Source: Georgenia satyanarayanai
GTDB lineage: Bacteria; Actinomycetota; Actinomycetes; Actinomycetales; Actinomycetaceae
Assembly (NCBI RefSeq): GCF_023715365.1
Contig: NZ_JAMBNZ010000018.1
Location: 1 to 56,216 of the forward strand
Direction: 5' to 3'
Length of the DNA: 56,216 nt
The position numbers were made by a program, and so were the translations under genes. Positions 28,115-38,411 of this stretch are shown in pieces (the first letter of the stretch is position 1; every line of letters begins with the position of its first letter). The notes beneath the pieces were generated by a model that saw only the letters and a list, made by a program, of their open reading frames with translations, searched no databases and was not told the DNA's origin.

Positions 28115-30708
28115 TGCTGCGCCTCACCCTCACCCAGATGCGCCGCAGCAGCGGCCGTCTCTTCGCCGCCGGGCTGGCGATCATGCTCGGCACGGCCTTC
28201 ATCGCCGCCACGCTCCTGGGCACCGCGGTCATCCGTGACACCACCTACGGTGCGGTCACCGCCGACATCGCCGACGCGGACGTCGTCGTCCCTCCCGGTG
28301 CCGAGCTCATCACCCCGGAGCAGCTCGACGAGGTACGGGCACTGCCCGGCGTCGCCGTCGCGGACGGCCGCCTCACCGTCTTCGGCTCTCTCGTCGCGGA
28401 GGGCCGGCAGGACTGGTCCACCGTCGAGACCGTCGGTTCCCCCGGCCTGTCCGCCGCCACGCTCGTCGAGGGCGAGCTCCCGACGGCGCCTGGCCAGATC
28501 GCGCTCAGTGCCTCCTCGGCCGAGCGGCTGGAGATCGGGCTCGGCGACTCTCTGCGACTCTCCGCGGACGTCTACCTGCCCGCGCCTGCCGGCGTGGAGG
28601 AGAGCGACCCCGTCGCCGAGGCCGAGCTCACCGTGGTCGGGCTCCTGCAGGACCCCTCACCGCTCGTGGGAGGGAGCTCCACCGTGCTCGTCACCGAGGC
28701 CCAGCGCGACGCCTGGGTGGAGGAGACCGGCCGCGCTCTCGCCTTCGACGAGCTCGTCGTGCGGGCCGCCGACGGCGCCACCCCCGAGTCCGTGGCAGCG
28801 GACGTCGCCGACGTGCTCCCCGGGGCCACCGTGTTCACCGGTGAGGCCTTCGCGCAGCAGCGGCTGGAGGAGCTCACCGGCCAGGCCTACATCCTCAGCG
28901 CCGTGATCCTCGCCTTCGGGGCGCTGGCCATGTTCGTCGCCGCCATCGTCATCACCAACACCTTCCAGGTCCTCGTCGCCCAGCGCACCCACACCCTCGC
29001 GCTCCTGCGCGCCGTCGGCGCGACCAAGCGGCAGGTCCGCCGCTCGGTGCTCACCGAGGCGCTCATCCTCGGCGTCGTCGCCGGCGTCAGCGGCCTCCTC
29101 CTCGGCACCGCCCTCGCGCAGGGCGCCCTGTGGGTCCTGGGCGCCCAGGACCTGCCCTTCGCGATCCCCGAGACCGTGACCGTCACGGCGGCCGCCGTCC
29201 TCGTCCCCGTCCTCACGGGTGCGCTCGTCACCGTGCTGGCCGCCCTGTCCCCGGCCCGGGCGGCCACCGTGGTCTCCCCTCTCGCCGCGCTGCGGCCGCC
29301 GCAGCCGCCGGACCCGCGGGGCGCCTCACGCAAGCGGGTCGTCGCCGCGCTCCTCCTCATCGTCGCGGGTGGCGTCATGGTCGCCACCGCCCCGCTCCTC
29401 GCAGCCTCCGACGTGGGTGAGGAGACCGCCATCCTCGGCGGGCTCGCGCTCGGGATCCTCGGCGGCTTCGTGTCCTTTGCCGGCGTCATGCTCGGCATGG
29501 TGTTCGTCGTCCCGTCCGTCGTCCGCGCCCTCGGTGCGGTCGCACGGCGCCTGGGCGGCGGCACCCCGGCCCGGATCGCGACGGCGAACGCCATCCGCAA
29601 CCCGCGCCGGACCGCCGCGACCACCACCGCGCTCGTCATCGGCGTCACGCTCGTCGCTCTGATGTCGACCGGGGCGGTCAGCGCCCGCGCCAGCCTCGAC
29701 GCGATGCTCCGCAGCGAGTTCCCGGTCGACCTCGTCGTCCAGTCCAGCGCGTGGGACCCGGACACGGGCCGCACGAGCACCCTCACCCCCGCCCAGGTCG
29801 ACACGGTCGAGCGCACGGAGAACGTCACCGCGACACTGCAGGTCTCCGAGGCGGTGGTCACCTTCCCGACCCCCGACGGCGAGATCGAGACGAGCATCAG
29901 CCTCATCGACAGGGCCGCCGCCGAGGACGTCATGCTCGACGCGTCGCAGCTCGACGGGCTCGACTCCGGCACCCTCCTCGTCGGCTCCATGTGGGCCCGG
30001 TACACGGGCGTCACCGACGGCCAGATCCTCTCCGTGGGTGACGCCGAGCTGACCGTCGTCGTCGGCGGCAGCGGCGACTGGGCCTACGCCCCGGCCGAGC
30101 TGCGCGAGGCGATCGACCCCGAGGCGCCCGTCACCGAGCTGTGGGCGCGGCTGTCCGGCACCGAGCACACCGCGACGATCACCGCGGTCACCGACCGGCT
30201 CACCGAGGCGCAGTCCAGCATCACCGACGACCCCGACGCCATGTACAACACCCCGTACGTCGACGGCCCGGCCGCCCAGCGGGAGGTCTTCGAGCAGGTC
30301 ATCAACACGCTGCTGGCGATCGTCGTCGGTCTGCTCGCCGTCGCCGTCGTCATCGCGCTCATCGGGGTGGCCAACACGCTGTCCCTGTCGGTCATCGAGC
30401 GGCGCCGCGAGTCCGCCCTCCTGCGGGCCATGGGCCTCACCCGTGGGCAGCTGCGCGGGATGCTCGCCGTCGAGGGGCTGTTCCTCGCCCTGGCCGGCGT
30501 CCTCATCGGCGCCGTCCTCGGTCTCCTGTACGGCTGGGCCGGGACCGCGGTCATGCTCGGCCCGTCGGGCGAGCTCCAGCTCGCGGTGCCGTGGGGCTAC
30601 CTCGCCGCGATCGTCGTCGTCGCCCTCATCGCCGGGCTCGGCGCCTCGGTGCTGCCCGCCCGCAGCGCCGTGCGTACCCCGCCCGTGGCCGCCCTCGCGG
30701 CCGAGTAG
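28114..30708 (+). CDS. FtsX/MacB-type ABC transporter permease
   Basis: An 864-residue permease with two FtsX domains. A TM helix near residue 20 and a large extracytoplasmic domain (about 45-250) are followed by three helices (SAVILAFGALAMFVAAIVITNTF onwards). A second set of helices near 405-470, a second extracytoplasmic domain and three final helices (LLAIVVGLLAVAVVIALIGVAN) complete it. The repeated TLALLRAVGATKRQVRR and ESALLRAMGLTRGQLRG coupling helices mark the two FtsX units. The frame opens at 27709, but the ATG at 28114 is coupled to the ATPase stop. It likely exports a lipid or peptide. Confidence 0.93.
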   Translation: MLRLTLTQMRRSSGRLFAAGLAIMLGTAFIAATLLGTAVIRDTTYGAVTADIADADVVVPPGAELITPEQLDEVRALPGVAVADGRLTVFGSLVAEGRQDWSTVETVGSPGLSAATLVEGELPTAPGQIALSASSAERLEIGLGDSLRLSADVYLPAPAGVEESDPVAEAELTVVGLLQDPSPLVGGSSTVLVTEAQRDAWVEETGRALAFDELVVRAADGATPESVAADVADVLPGATVFTGEAFAQQRLEELTGQAYILSAVILAFGALAMFVAAIVITNTFQVLVAQRTHTLALLRAVGATKRQVRRSVLTEALILGVVAGVSGLLLGTALAQGALWVLGAQDLPFAIPETVTVTAAAVLVPVLTGALVTVLAALSPARAATVVSPLAALRPPQPPDPRGASRKRVVAALLLIVAGGVMVATAPLLAASDVGEETAILGGLALGILGGFVSFAGVMLGMVFVVPSVVRALGAVARRLGGGTPARIATANAIRNPRRTAATTTALVIGVTLVALMSTGAVSARASLDAMLRSEFPVDLVVQSSAWDPDTGRTSTLTPAQVDTVERTENVTATLQVSEAVVTFPTPDGEIETSISLIDRAAAEDVMLDASQLDGLDSGTLLVGSMWARYTGVTDGQILSVGDAELTVVVGGSGDWAYAPAELREAIDPEAPVTELWARLSGTEHTATITAVTDRLTEAQSSITDDPDAMYNTPYVDGPAAQREVFEQVINTLLAIVVGLLAVAVVIALIGVANTLSLSVIERRRESALLRAMGLTRGQLRGMLAVEGLFLALAGVLIGAVLGLLYGWAGTAVMLGPSGELQLAVPWGYLAAIVVVALIAGLGASVLPARSAVRTPPVAALAAE

Positions 30709-30752
30709 ACCCGTCGGGCGCCGGGCTGGAGGGGCCGGCTCCCGACGACGAC

Positions 30753-30786
30753 GGGCCCCGTCACGTCCCTGGACGTGACGGGGCCC
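30753..30786 (+). terminator. Terminator after ABC exporter operon
   Basis: GGGCCCCGTCACGTCC and its exact 16-base complement flank a 2-base loop. It lies 44 bases after the permease stop and 82 bases before the next start. Confidence 0.85.
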
Positions 30787-30868
30787 ACTCGCGCGCCGGG
30801 GGCGGCGCAGTGAGACTGGCGGTGCCCAGCTCGCCCCGCCGCCCTGCGGCACCGACCGGGAGGCTCCC

Positions 30869-32506
30869 ATGTCTCAGCACCGTGCGCGCCGTAGCGCCAC
30901 CGTCCTCGCCGCGACGACGGCGGCCGTCCTCGCCCTGCCGCTCGTCGCCCTGGCGCAGCCGCCCCGCGCGACCGACCCTGTCCCCCCGCTCCCCCTCGGC
31001 GCCGAGGACCTGCCCGAGGCGCGGGAGACCGAGCAGCTCGCCCCCGGCGTCACCCTCACCCGCATCGTGCGCGGGGAGACCACGGCCAGCTACCCGTGGA
31101 CGGTCGAGGTCTCCGTCCCCGCCGGCTCCGGCTCACCCGACCCCGACGCCCCGCCGACCGCCCTGCGTGACCGCGCGAGCGCGGAGGAGGTGGCCACCGA
31201 GCTGCGCGACGCCGGCCTGGACGCCCGCGCCGAGGAGGTCCTCACCGAGCCGGTCGCCGACTTCGCCGGTGGCAGCCTCGGCTGGCGCGTGCGCGTGGGT
31301 TCCTTCGCCGACCGCGCCGCCGCCGACGCCGCCCGGGCACAGGTGGTCGCCGCGGGTCACCGCGGCTCCACCCTCTCCACCGGCTGGGACGCCGACGGCG
31401 ACGACGACCGCGGCCCGTGGCGCCTCGACGTCCTCACCGTGGACCCCCGCCACTTCCGCGGCGAGGTGGCCGCCTCCGTGGGCCCCGACGTCGAGCAGCG
31501 GGAGACGACCTCCGAGCTTGCGGCGCTGTCCGGTGCGATCGCCGCCGTCAACGGCGGCTTCTTCGTCCTCGACCCGCAGGCCGGCGCACCCGGCGACCCG
31601 GCCGGTGTGTCCGTCGTCGACGGGGAGCTCCTCAGCGAGCCGGTGGGTGAGCGTCCCGCGCTTCTCCTCCGGCCGGACGCGCGGCGCACCGAGGTCGAGC
31701 GCCTCGGCTGGGAGGGCGAGCTCCGCGCCGGCGGCACCCGGCTGCCCCTCGACGGCCTCAACCGGGTGCCTGGCCTCGTCCGCAACTGCGGCGGCCTCGA
31801 CGACCTGCCCACCTCCCTGCCGCTGCACGACGTCACGTGCACCGACCCCGACGAGCTCGTCGTCTTCACCGAGACCTTCGCGGAGCGGACCCCTGCCGGC
31901 CAGGGCGTCGAGGCCGTCCTCGACCGCCACGGCCGCGTCACCGAGCTCCGCGACGAGCGGGGCGGCCCCGTCCCTGACGGCGGCAGCACCGTCCAGGCCA
32001 CCGGCGACCTCGTCCCCGTCCTGCGCGCGCTCGCGGAGGAGGGCAGCCGCCTCGACGTGAGGACCGCAGTCACCGGCGAGGACGGGCGCACCGTGCACCC
32101 GAGCCGCTACCCCGCCGTCGTCAACGGCGGGCCCGAGCTCGTCCGCGACGGCGAGCGGCACGTCACCGCCGCCACCGACGGCATGGTCCACCCCGACAAC
32201 CCGAGCTTCTACTACGGCTGGGCCCACAAGCGGAACCCGCGCACCCTCGCCGGTGTCGATGACCGCGGCCGGCTCGTCCTCGTCACCGCGGACGGGCGCA
32301 GCACCGACGCGCTCGGGCTGTCGATCCCCGAGGCGGCGGACGTCGCCGTCGGGCTCAGCCTGCGCGAGGCGCTCAACCTCGACGGTGGGGGGTCGACGGC
32401 GATGGTCGCCGAGGGCCGGCTGCTCACCGTCCCGTCCGACGCCGCGGGCGAGCGTCCCGTGGGCGACGCCGTGCTCGTGCTCCCGGGACATCCCACCCGC
32501 CCCTGA
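30869..32506 (+). CDS. Exported phosphodiester glycosidase-domain protein with SPOR-like domain
   Basis: A 545-residue secreted protein. The signal peptide (1-30: TVLAATTAAVLALPLVALAQ) is followed by a SPOR-like region (about 85-175: ATELRDAGLDARAEEVLTEP, then GWRVRVGSFADRAAADAARA), which in other proteins binds denuded peptidoglycan. The rest is a NAGPA/phosphodiester glycosidase domain: IAAVNGGFFVLD near 230 and LREALNLDGGGSTAMVAEG near the end. NAGPA enzymes cleave sugar phosphodiesters, so a wall- or teichoic-acid-remodelling role is plausible. GGGAGG precedes the ATG. It stands alone after a terminator. Confidence 0.85.
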   Translation: MSQHRARRSATVLAATTAAVLALPLVALAQPPRATDPVPPLPLGAEDLPEARETEQLAPGVTLTRIVRGETTASYPWTVEVSVPAGSGSPDPDAPPTALRDRASAEEVATELRDAGLDARAEEVLTEPVADFAGGSLGWRVRVGSFADRAAADAARAQVVAAGHRGSTLSTGWDADGDDDRGPWRLDVLTVDPRHFRGEVAASVGPDVEQRETTSELAALSGAIAAVNGGFFVLDPQAGAPGDPAGVSVVDGELLSEPVGERPALLLRPDARRTEVERLGWEGELRAGGTRLPLDGLNRVPGLVRNCGGLDDLPTSLPLHDVTCTDPDELVVFTETFAERTPAGQGVEAVLDRHGRVTELRDERGGPVPDGGSTVQATGDLVPVLRALAEEGSRLDVRTAVTGEDGRTVHPSRYPAVVNGGPELVRDGERHVTAATDGMVHPDNPSFYYGWAHKRNPRTLAGVDDRGRLVLVTADGRSTDALGLSIPEAADVAVGLSLREALNLDGGGSTAMVAEGRLLTVPSDAAGERPVGDAVLVLPGHPTRP

Positions 32507-32548
32507 CCTCCGCCCCCCTCCAGCGCTCGGCGCGACGGACATGGGCGG

Positions 32549-32962
32549 CTAGACGACGGCGCGGGGCGGGGCGGTCCGGTCGGCCCAGGCGACGGACGGC
32601 GGGACGAGGAGCCCGGCCGTCACGGCGACGGGCAGGACGACGAGGAGGGCGACGACCCACCCCGGGATGGCACCGGACTGGGACAGGCCCGTCGCGAGCA
32701 CGAGCAGCTGCCAGGTGACGAGCGGCCCGCGGCCCCAGCGCCGGCGCTGGAGGAGTGCCCGTGCCGCCACGACGAGGAACGTGCAGATGCCGAGGAACAT
32801 GAGCGCCAGCACGGCCGTGACGGCGCCGCCCGTGGTTCGCCCGCTGAGCACCTCGACAAGCATCCCCCCGGCCAGCGCGACCAGTGCGCCGACCTCCACG
32901 AGGACGAGGAGGAGGGCCAGGACGAGGGGCAGCGGCGGTCGCGCGGGGCGGTCGGTGGTCAC
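32549..32962 (-). CDS. Small four-helix membrane protein, function unknown
   Basis: A 137-residue protein with four hydrophobic helices (LPLVLALLLVLVEVGALVAL; TAVLALMFLGICTFLVVAARAL; TWQLLVLATGL; WVVALLVVLPVAVTAGLLV) and a short polar C terminus. No family recognised with confidence. GTG start is directly preceded by a TACGCT box at 6 bases, so the message should be leaderless. It is divergent from whiB1. Confidence 0.75.
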   Translation of the reverse strand: MTTDRPARPPLPLVLALLLVLVEVGALVALAGGMLVEVLSGRTTGGAVTAVLALMFLGICTFLVVAARALLQRRRWGRGPLVTWQLLVLATGLSQSGAIPGWVVALLVVLPVAVTAGLLVPPSVAWADRTAPPRAVV

Positions 32963-32968
32963 CGACCC

Positions 32969-32974
32969 AGCGTA
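32969..32974 (-). promoter_or_regulatory. -10 box of the gene at 32549-32962
   Basis: TACGCT on the minus strand is followed by six bases (GGGTCG) and the GTG start. No ribosome site fits; leaderless arrangement. Confidence 0.5.
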
Positions 32975-33161
32975 CGTGGCGACCCGGTGTGACCGACGCC
33001 GCCCGTGTGACGAACACCACTCGACTTCGCCTGCAGTTCACCGTCCCGACCCCCTTGTCGGGTGGGACCGGACCATGTGAGGGTTGGAGGCAGTCACCGG
33101 CCGCGTTGGACTTCCCCCCTCAACGATCACGGCCTACCGCTGCGCCCAAGAAGGAGTTGCC

Positions 33162-33410
33162 ATGGACTGGCGCCACACCGCTGCCTGCCTCAACGAGGAC
33201 CCCGAGCTCTTCTTCCCCATCGGCAATACCGGGCCGGCCCTCCTCCAGATCGAGGAGGCCAAGGCGGTCTGCCGCCGCTGCCCCGTCGTGGACACGTGCC
33301 TCAAGTGGGCGCTGGAGAACGGCCAGGACGCCGGCGTCTGGGGCGGCCTGTCGGAGGACGAGCGCCGCGCGCTCAAGCGCCGCACCGCCCGCGCCCGCCG
33401 CGCCTCTTGA
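33162..33410 (+). CDS. whiB1: WhiB1-type iron-sulfur transcription factor
   Basis: An 82-residue WhiB protein carrying a [4Fe-4S] cluster that responds to nitric oxide/oxygen and works with the primary sigma factor. Cluster cysteines are 9, 37, 40 and 46, exactly the WhiB1 positions; GVWGG and the basic tail SEDERRALKRRTARARR follow. The start MDWRH is the usual WhiB1 start, with AAGAAGGAG five bases upstream. TGTGA half-sites near 32985 and 33006 recall cAMP-receptor control of mycobacterial whiB1 but are incomplete. The order whiB1 then pdtaS on the opposite strand matches the M. tuberculosis neighbourhood, with DedA inserted. Confidence 0.95.
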   Translation: MDWRHTAACLNEDPELFFPIGNTGPALLQIEEAKAVCRRCPVVDTCLKWALENGQDAGVWGGLSEDERRALKRRTARARRAS

Positions 33411-34132
33411 GTCTCACCGCACTGCTGAGCAGGCCCCCGGTGCCCCTTGCGGCACCGGGGGCCTCCTCCGTCTCTGGCGACGGCGGCCTCTTCGGCGGGG
33501 TCACCGACTTTGCCGTCAACCTCATGGAGACCCTGGGCGGGCCGGGAGCCGCGCTCGCGATCGCGCTCGAGAACCTCTTCCCGCCGATCCCGAGCGAGGT
33601 CATCCTCCCGCTCGCCGGCTTCACCGCGAGCCAGGGCGAGCTCTCGCTCGTCGGCGTCATCCTGTGGACGATCCTCGGCTCCGTCGTCGGCGCCCTCGCT
33701 TTGTACGGGCTCGGCGCCAGCCTCGGCATCCACCGGCTCAAGGCGATCGCCGAGCGGCTGCCGCTCGTGGACGCCGGGGACATCGACGACACCGAGCGCT
33801 GGTTCGACCGCCACGGCCCCAAGGCCGTCTTCTTCGGTCGCATGCTGCCGATCTTCCGCAGCCTCATCTCGATCCCCGCGGGCATCGAGCGTATGCCGCT
33901 GCCCGTGTTCCTCGGGCTGACGACGGCGGGCTCGGCCATCTGGAACACCCTGCTCGTCGGCGCCGGCTACCTGCTCGGCGAGAACTGGCACGTCGTCGAG
34001 CAGTACACCGGCATCCTCCAGTGGATCGTCATCGCCGGAGTCGTCGGCGCCGTCACGTGGTTCGTGTGGAGCCGCACCGGAAGCCGCGACCGCACGCGTC
34101 GGCAGCGCCGCAAGGAGCGCGCCGCGGACTAG
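33407..34132 (+). CDS. DedA-family membrane protein
   Basis: A membrane protein of the DedA family; members are implicated in recycling lipid carriers and in proton-linked membrane homeostasis. Landmarks are ALENLFPPIPSEVILPLAGF, and FGRMLPIFRSLISIPAGIERM with the conserved FGR...R...GI pattern, plus several hydrophobic helices. The start is uncertain. TTG at 33407 overlaps the whiB1 stop as TTGA (241 aa). A GTG at 33440 and an ATG at 33524 (202 aa) are also in frame, none with a good ribosome site, and a strong hairpin lies across the first two. It is convergent with pdtaS, overlapping by four bases. Confidence 0.85.
   Translation: MSLTALLSRPPVPLAAPGASSVSGDGGLFGGVTDFAVNLMETLGGPGAALAIALENLFPPIPSEVILPLAGFTASQGELSLVGVILWTILGSVVGALALYGLGASLGIHRLKAIAERLPLVDAGDIDDTERWFDRHGPKAVFFGRMLPIFRSLISIPAGIERMPLPVFLGLTTAGSAIWNTLLVGAGYLLGENWHVVEQYTGILQWIVIAGVVGAVTWFVWSRTGSRDRTRRQRRKERAAD
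33431..33464 (+). terminator. Hairpin after whiB1
   Basis: AGGCCCCCGGTGCC and its exact 14-base complement flank CCTTGC. It starts 21 bases after the whiB1 stop, so it looks like its terminator, yet the DedA frame runs through it. Any DedA start before 33465 would lie in this stem. Confidence 0.75.
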
Positions 34133-35586
34133 CGCGCGTCGGCGATGTGCGCCCGGACCACGACCTCCGTCCCGCCGCCGGGGGCCGGGCGCCAGTCGAT
34201 AGTGCCGCCGAGCTCCCCGCGCACGAGCGTCGAGACGATCTGGGTGCCCAGGCCGCTGAGGACGCTGCCCTCGGCGAGGCCCGCGCCGTCGTCGCGCACC
34301 ACGACGTCCAGCTGCTCCCCCTCGCGCTGGGCGGTGACGACGACGGTGCCGCCGGTCGGGCCCAGACCGTGCTGGACGGCGTTGGTGACGAGCTCGGTGA
34401 GGACGACGGCGAGCGCCGTCGCGTCGTCGGCCGGGACCTGACCGAAGCTGCCGCCCACCTCGGTGCGCACGTGCCCCTCCCCCGCCGCGACGTCCGCGGA
34501 CAGGCGCAGCACCCGCACGAAGAGGGCGTCGAAGTCGACGATCTCGTCGATGATCTGGGACAGCATGTCGTGGACGAGGGCGATGGTCGACACCCGCCGG
34601 ATCGCCTCGCCGAGCGCGTCGCGCACCTCCGCGCTGCTCGAGCGGCGCGACTGGAGCCGCAGGACCGCGGCCACCGTCTGGAGGTTGTTCTTCACCCGGT
34701 GGTGGATCTCCCGGATGGTCGCGTCCTTGGTGAGCAGCTCCAGCTCCTGGCGGCGCACCTCGGTGACGTCGCGGCACAGGAGCACCGCCCCACGACGCTG
34801 CCCGTTCTCCGTGATCGGGATGGCGCGGAAGGAGACGACGACGCCGTGCGCGTCGATCTCCGAGCGCCACGCCGCCTTGCCGGTCATGACGACGGGCAGC
34901 GACTCGTCCACCGGGCTCGCGCCGTCCATGACGTCGGTGACGGCCTCGACGAGGAGCTTGCCGGTGAGGTCGCCGATGACCCCGAGACGGTGGAAGCACG
35001 AGAGGGCGTTGGGGCTGGCGTAGAGGACCTCGCCGTCCAGGCCGAGCCGGAACAGCCCGTCGCCCACGCGCGGCGCCCCGCGCCGGGAGCCGGTGGGCGA
35101 GCCGGGCTGGGGGAACTCCCCGCGCGCGATCATCGCGCAGATCGCGTCTGCCGCCTCGACGTAGTTGAGCTCCAGGCGGCTGGAGGTGCGGGTGATGCCG
35201 AGGTTGGCCTGCCGGGAGATGACGGCGATGGTGCGTCCCTCGTGGACGACGGGCACGGCGTCCTCGCGGACCGCGTGGGAGCCGATCCAGCGCGGCTCGG
35301 TGGCGCGCACCGGCACCTGGCGCTCCATGGCCTGGCGCAGCAGGCGGCGGCGACCGGCGGGGATGAGCCGGCCCACGACGTCCTCGTAGTAGACGGTCGC
35401 ACCGGTCGAGGGGCGGCAGTGGGCGACGATGAGGAAGTCCTCCTCGCCCAGCGGGATGCACAGGAGGAGGTCCGCGAAGGAGAGGTCGGAGACGACCTGC
35501 CAGTCACCGACGAGCTGGTGCAGCCGCTCGATGCTGTGCGGGTCGAGCCGTGAGCGGTCCTGGATGAGTTCGCTGAGCGTCGACAC
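34129..35586 (-). CDS. pdtaS: PdtaS-type cytosolic sensor histidine kinase
   Basis: A 485-residue soluble kinase. An N-terminal GAF-like domain (about 20-150) and a PAS domain (about 170-280, FRLGLDGEVLYASPNALSCF) precede a HisKA_2 dimerisation domain with the H-box IREIHHRVKNNLQTVAAVLR. The HATPase domain has LTELVTNAVQHGLG, VVRDDGAGL and SGLGTQIV. This order and the whiB1 neighbourhood match mycobacterial PdtaS, which signals to the RNA-binding antiterminator PdtaR; no pdtaR gene is in this window. GTG start with a -10 box six bases upstream (leaderless). Confidence 0.93.
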   Translation of the reverse strand: MSTLSELIQDRSRLDPHSIERLHQLVGDWQVVSDLSFADLLLCIPLGEEDFLIVAHCRPSTGATVYYEDVVGRLIPAGRRRLLRQAMERQVPVRATEPRWIGSHAVREDAVPVVHEGRTIAVISRQANLGITRTSSRLELNYVEAADAICAMIARGEFPQPGSPTGSRRGAPRVGDGLFRLGLDGEVLYASPNALSCFHRLGVIGDLTGKLLVEAVTDVMDGASPVDESLPVVMTGKAAWRSEIDAHGVVVSFRAIPITENGQRRGAVLLCRDVTEVRRQELELLTKDATIREIHHRVKNNLQTVAAVLRLQSRRSSSAEVRDALGEAIRRVSTIALVHDMLSQIIDEIVDFDALFVRVLRLSADVAAGEGHVRTEVGGSFGQVPADDATALAVVLTELVTNAVQHGLGPTGGTVVVTAQREGEQLDVVVRDDGAGLAEGSVLSGLGTQIVSTLVRGELGGTIDWRPAPGGGTEVVVRAHIADAR

Positions 35587-35592
35587 CCGGTC

Positions 35593-35598
35593 AGCGTA
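35593..35598 (-). promoter_or_regulatory. -10 box of pdtaS
   Basis: TACGCT (overlapping TATACG) on the minus strand is six bases from the GTG start of pdtaS, leaving no room for a ribosome site. Confidence 0.55.
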
Positions 35599-35663
35599 TA
35601 GCCCGCCCGTGCGCCGTCGCCGGTCCCGGTTACGCTGGGACCCCTGGCGACTGAAGGAGCAAC

Positions 35664-36161
35664 GTGCGGTTCGACGCGACGATCGACTACCCCGCCGACA
35701 TGGACACGGTGGCCGCGATGCTCGCCGATGAGGAGTTCGTCCGACGCAAGATCGCCGCCTCCGGTGCGCTCGACTCCACCCAGGAGGTCATCTGGGAGGG
35801 TGAGGCCTTCACCGTCACCACCCGCCGGCAGATGCCCACCGACCAGGTTCCCTCCTCCTTCCGCTCGCTCGTGGGCCAGAGCCTGGACGTGCGGCTCGTG
35901 GAGGCCTGGCAGGCCCCGCACCCGGACCGCACCCGCACCGGCACCCTGTCCCTCGACATCGCCGGCGCCCCCGTCCGCGTCATCGGACGCATGTCCCTGC
36001 AGCCCGGCCCGGACGGCGGGACGGTGCAGTCGTTCTCGGGGGACATCACCGCCTCCGTCCCGTTCTTCGGCAAGCCCATCGAGAAAGCCGCCGCCGGTGC
36101 CGTGGACCAGGTCCTCGCCGTCGAGCGCTCCATCGGGCTGGACTTTCTCGCCGGCAGGTGA
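35664..36161 (+). CDS. DUF2505 protein (START/SRPBCC-like)
   Basis: A 165-residue soluble protein of the DUF2505 family, widespread in actinobacteria and of unknown function. It has the family's beginning (FDATIDYPADMDTVAAMLAD), alternating beta strands with RQMPTDQVPSSFRSLVGQ in the middle, and the ending PFFGKPIEKAAAGAVDQVLAVE. The fold is helix-grip like and may bind a hydrophobic ligand. GTG start with AAGGAG four bases before it. A TTACGCT box upstream is a likely -10. Confidence 0.88.
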   Translation: MRFDATIDYPADMDTVAAMLADEEFVRRKIAASGALDSTQEVIWEGEAFTVTTRRQMPTDQVPSSFRSLVGQSLDVRLVEAWQAPHPDRTRTGTLSLDIAGAPVRVIGRMSLQPGPDGGTVQSFSGDITASVPFFGKPIEKAAAGAVDQVLAVERSIGLDFLAGR

Positions 36162-36210
36162 GCCACCCGATCCATCCCCCGGCCCGCGGACCATGGGGGA
36201 GGATCAAGTG

Positions 36211-37160
<950 letters not shown>

Positions 37161-37164
<4 letters not shown>

Positions 37165-38411
37165 GCCGACGCCCGCGTCTCACCGGCCGGGGGCAGGTCT
37201 TCCTCGCGCTGGGGGTCGTCGTCGTCGCGCTCGGGACGCTGCTCGGGTACCCGGACATCACCCGGGCCGGTGTCCTCGTCACCGGGCTGCCGGTGCTCGC
37301 CGTCGTCGCCGGGTGGCGGCCGGCGCCGCCCGTGGCCCTCCAGCGGCTCGTCTCACCGGCGCTCGTGGCCCCCGAGCAGCCGGCGCAGGTCGAGCTCGTC
37401 CTGCGTGGGCGCGGTACCCGCCTCACCCCGGTCCAGGTGGCCGAGGAGGAGCTGGACGCGCTGCTCGGCACCGGCCCGCACTTCCTGCTGCCGCGCATGG
37501 ACCCCGGCGAGCGCCACACCGTGCGCTACCGCGTCGCCTCCCCCTCCCGCGGCGCCCACCGGCTCGGGCCGCTGCACCTCGAGCGACGCGACCCCTTCGG
37601 GATGACGACGGCGAGCGTCCAGCTGCCCGGCGAGGGCCAGCTCCTCGTGCTGCCCCGCATCGAGCCGCTGGGACCGAATCGGGTCCACGGCGGCGGCCTG
37701 GGCCGCGAGGGCCAGGTCCCCCACATGGTCGCGCTCCACGGCGAGGACGACGTGAGCATCCGCGCCTACCGCGACGGTGACGACCTGCGGCGCGTCCACT
37801 GGCCCACGACCGCCCACCGCGGTGAGCTCATGGTCCGCCAGGAGGACCGTCCCGCCCGCCGCCGCGCCGTCCTGCTCCTCGACGCCCGGGCCGGTGCCTA
37901 CGGGGACGCCCACGAGGCCTTCGAGTGGGCGGTGCGCGCCGTCGCCTCCCTGGCCGTCCACCTCGGCGAGGACGGCTACGCGGTGCACGTCGTGGGGGCC
38001 GGGGAGCCGGGCCGCACCGACCTCCTCACCGTCCTGCGGGCCCTCGCGCTCGTCGAGCCGACCGCGGACGCCCTCACCCCCTACGTCCGTGACGCGCACG
38101 CGCTGACGGCGGACGGCGCCGTCGTCGTCGCGGTCGTCGCCGACCACGACCCCGAGGCCGTCCTCGCCGTCCCGGGCGTCCGCTCCCCCGGCAGCCTCGG
38201 GGTCGCGCTCGTCCTCGACACCACCTCCTTCGCCGACGACCCCGAGGTGCGCGGCTGGTCCGCCCGCGGCGACGGCGAGCTCGTGCCGATCTTCACCGCG
38301 GCCGGCTGGCGCACGCGGACCGTCCGGGACGGCGACGCCGTCGCGGACGTGTGGGCCGCCGCTGTCCCGCCCGCGCGCGGACGGCGCGCCGACCTGGCAG
38401 GCCTGCGGTGA
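37161..38411 (+). CDS. DUF58 (VWA-like) membrane protein, locus 1
   Basis: A 416-residue protein: two N-terminal membrane helices (12-30 and about 36-52), a beta-rich middle and the DUF58 core (IRAYRDGDDLRRVHWPTTAH followed by GELMVRQEDRP), then a von Willebrand A-like fold with a diverged metal site (VLLLDARAG). DUF58 proteins work with MoxR ATPases in envelope or polysaccharide assembly. Start and stop overlap both neighbours by four bases, so the three genes are tightly coupled. Confidence 0.9.

Noticed and set aside
32985-33022. cAMP-receptor (CRP/GlxR) binding sites before whiB1
   Set aside because: Only TGTGA half-sites are present; the second halves do not match TCACA, so I do not list them as sites.
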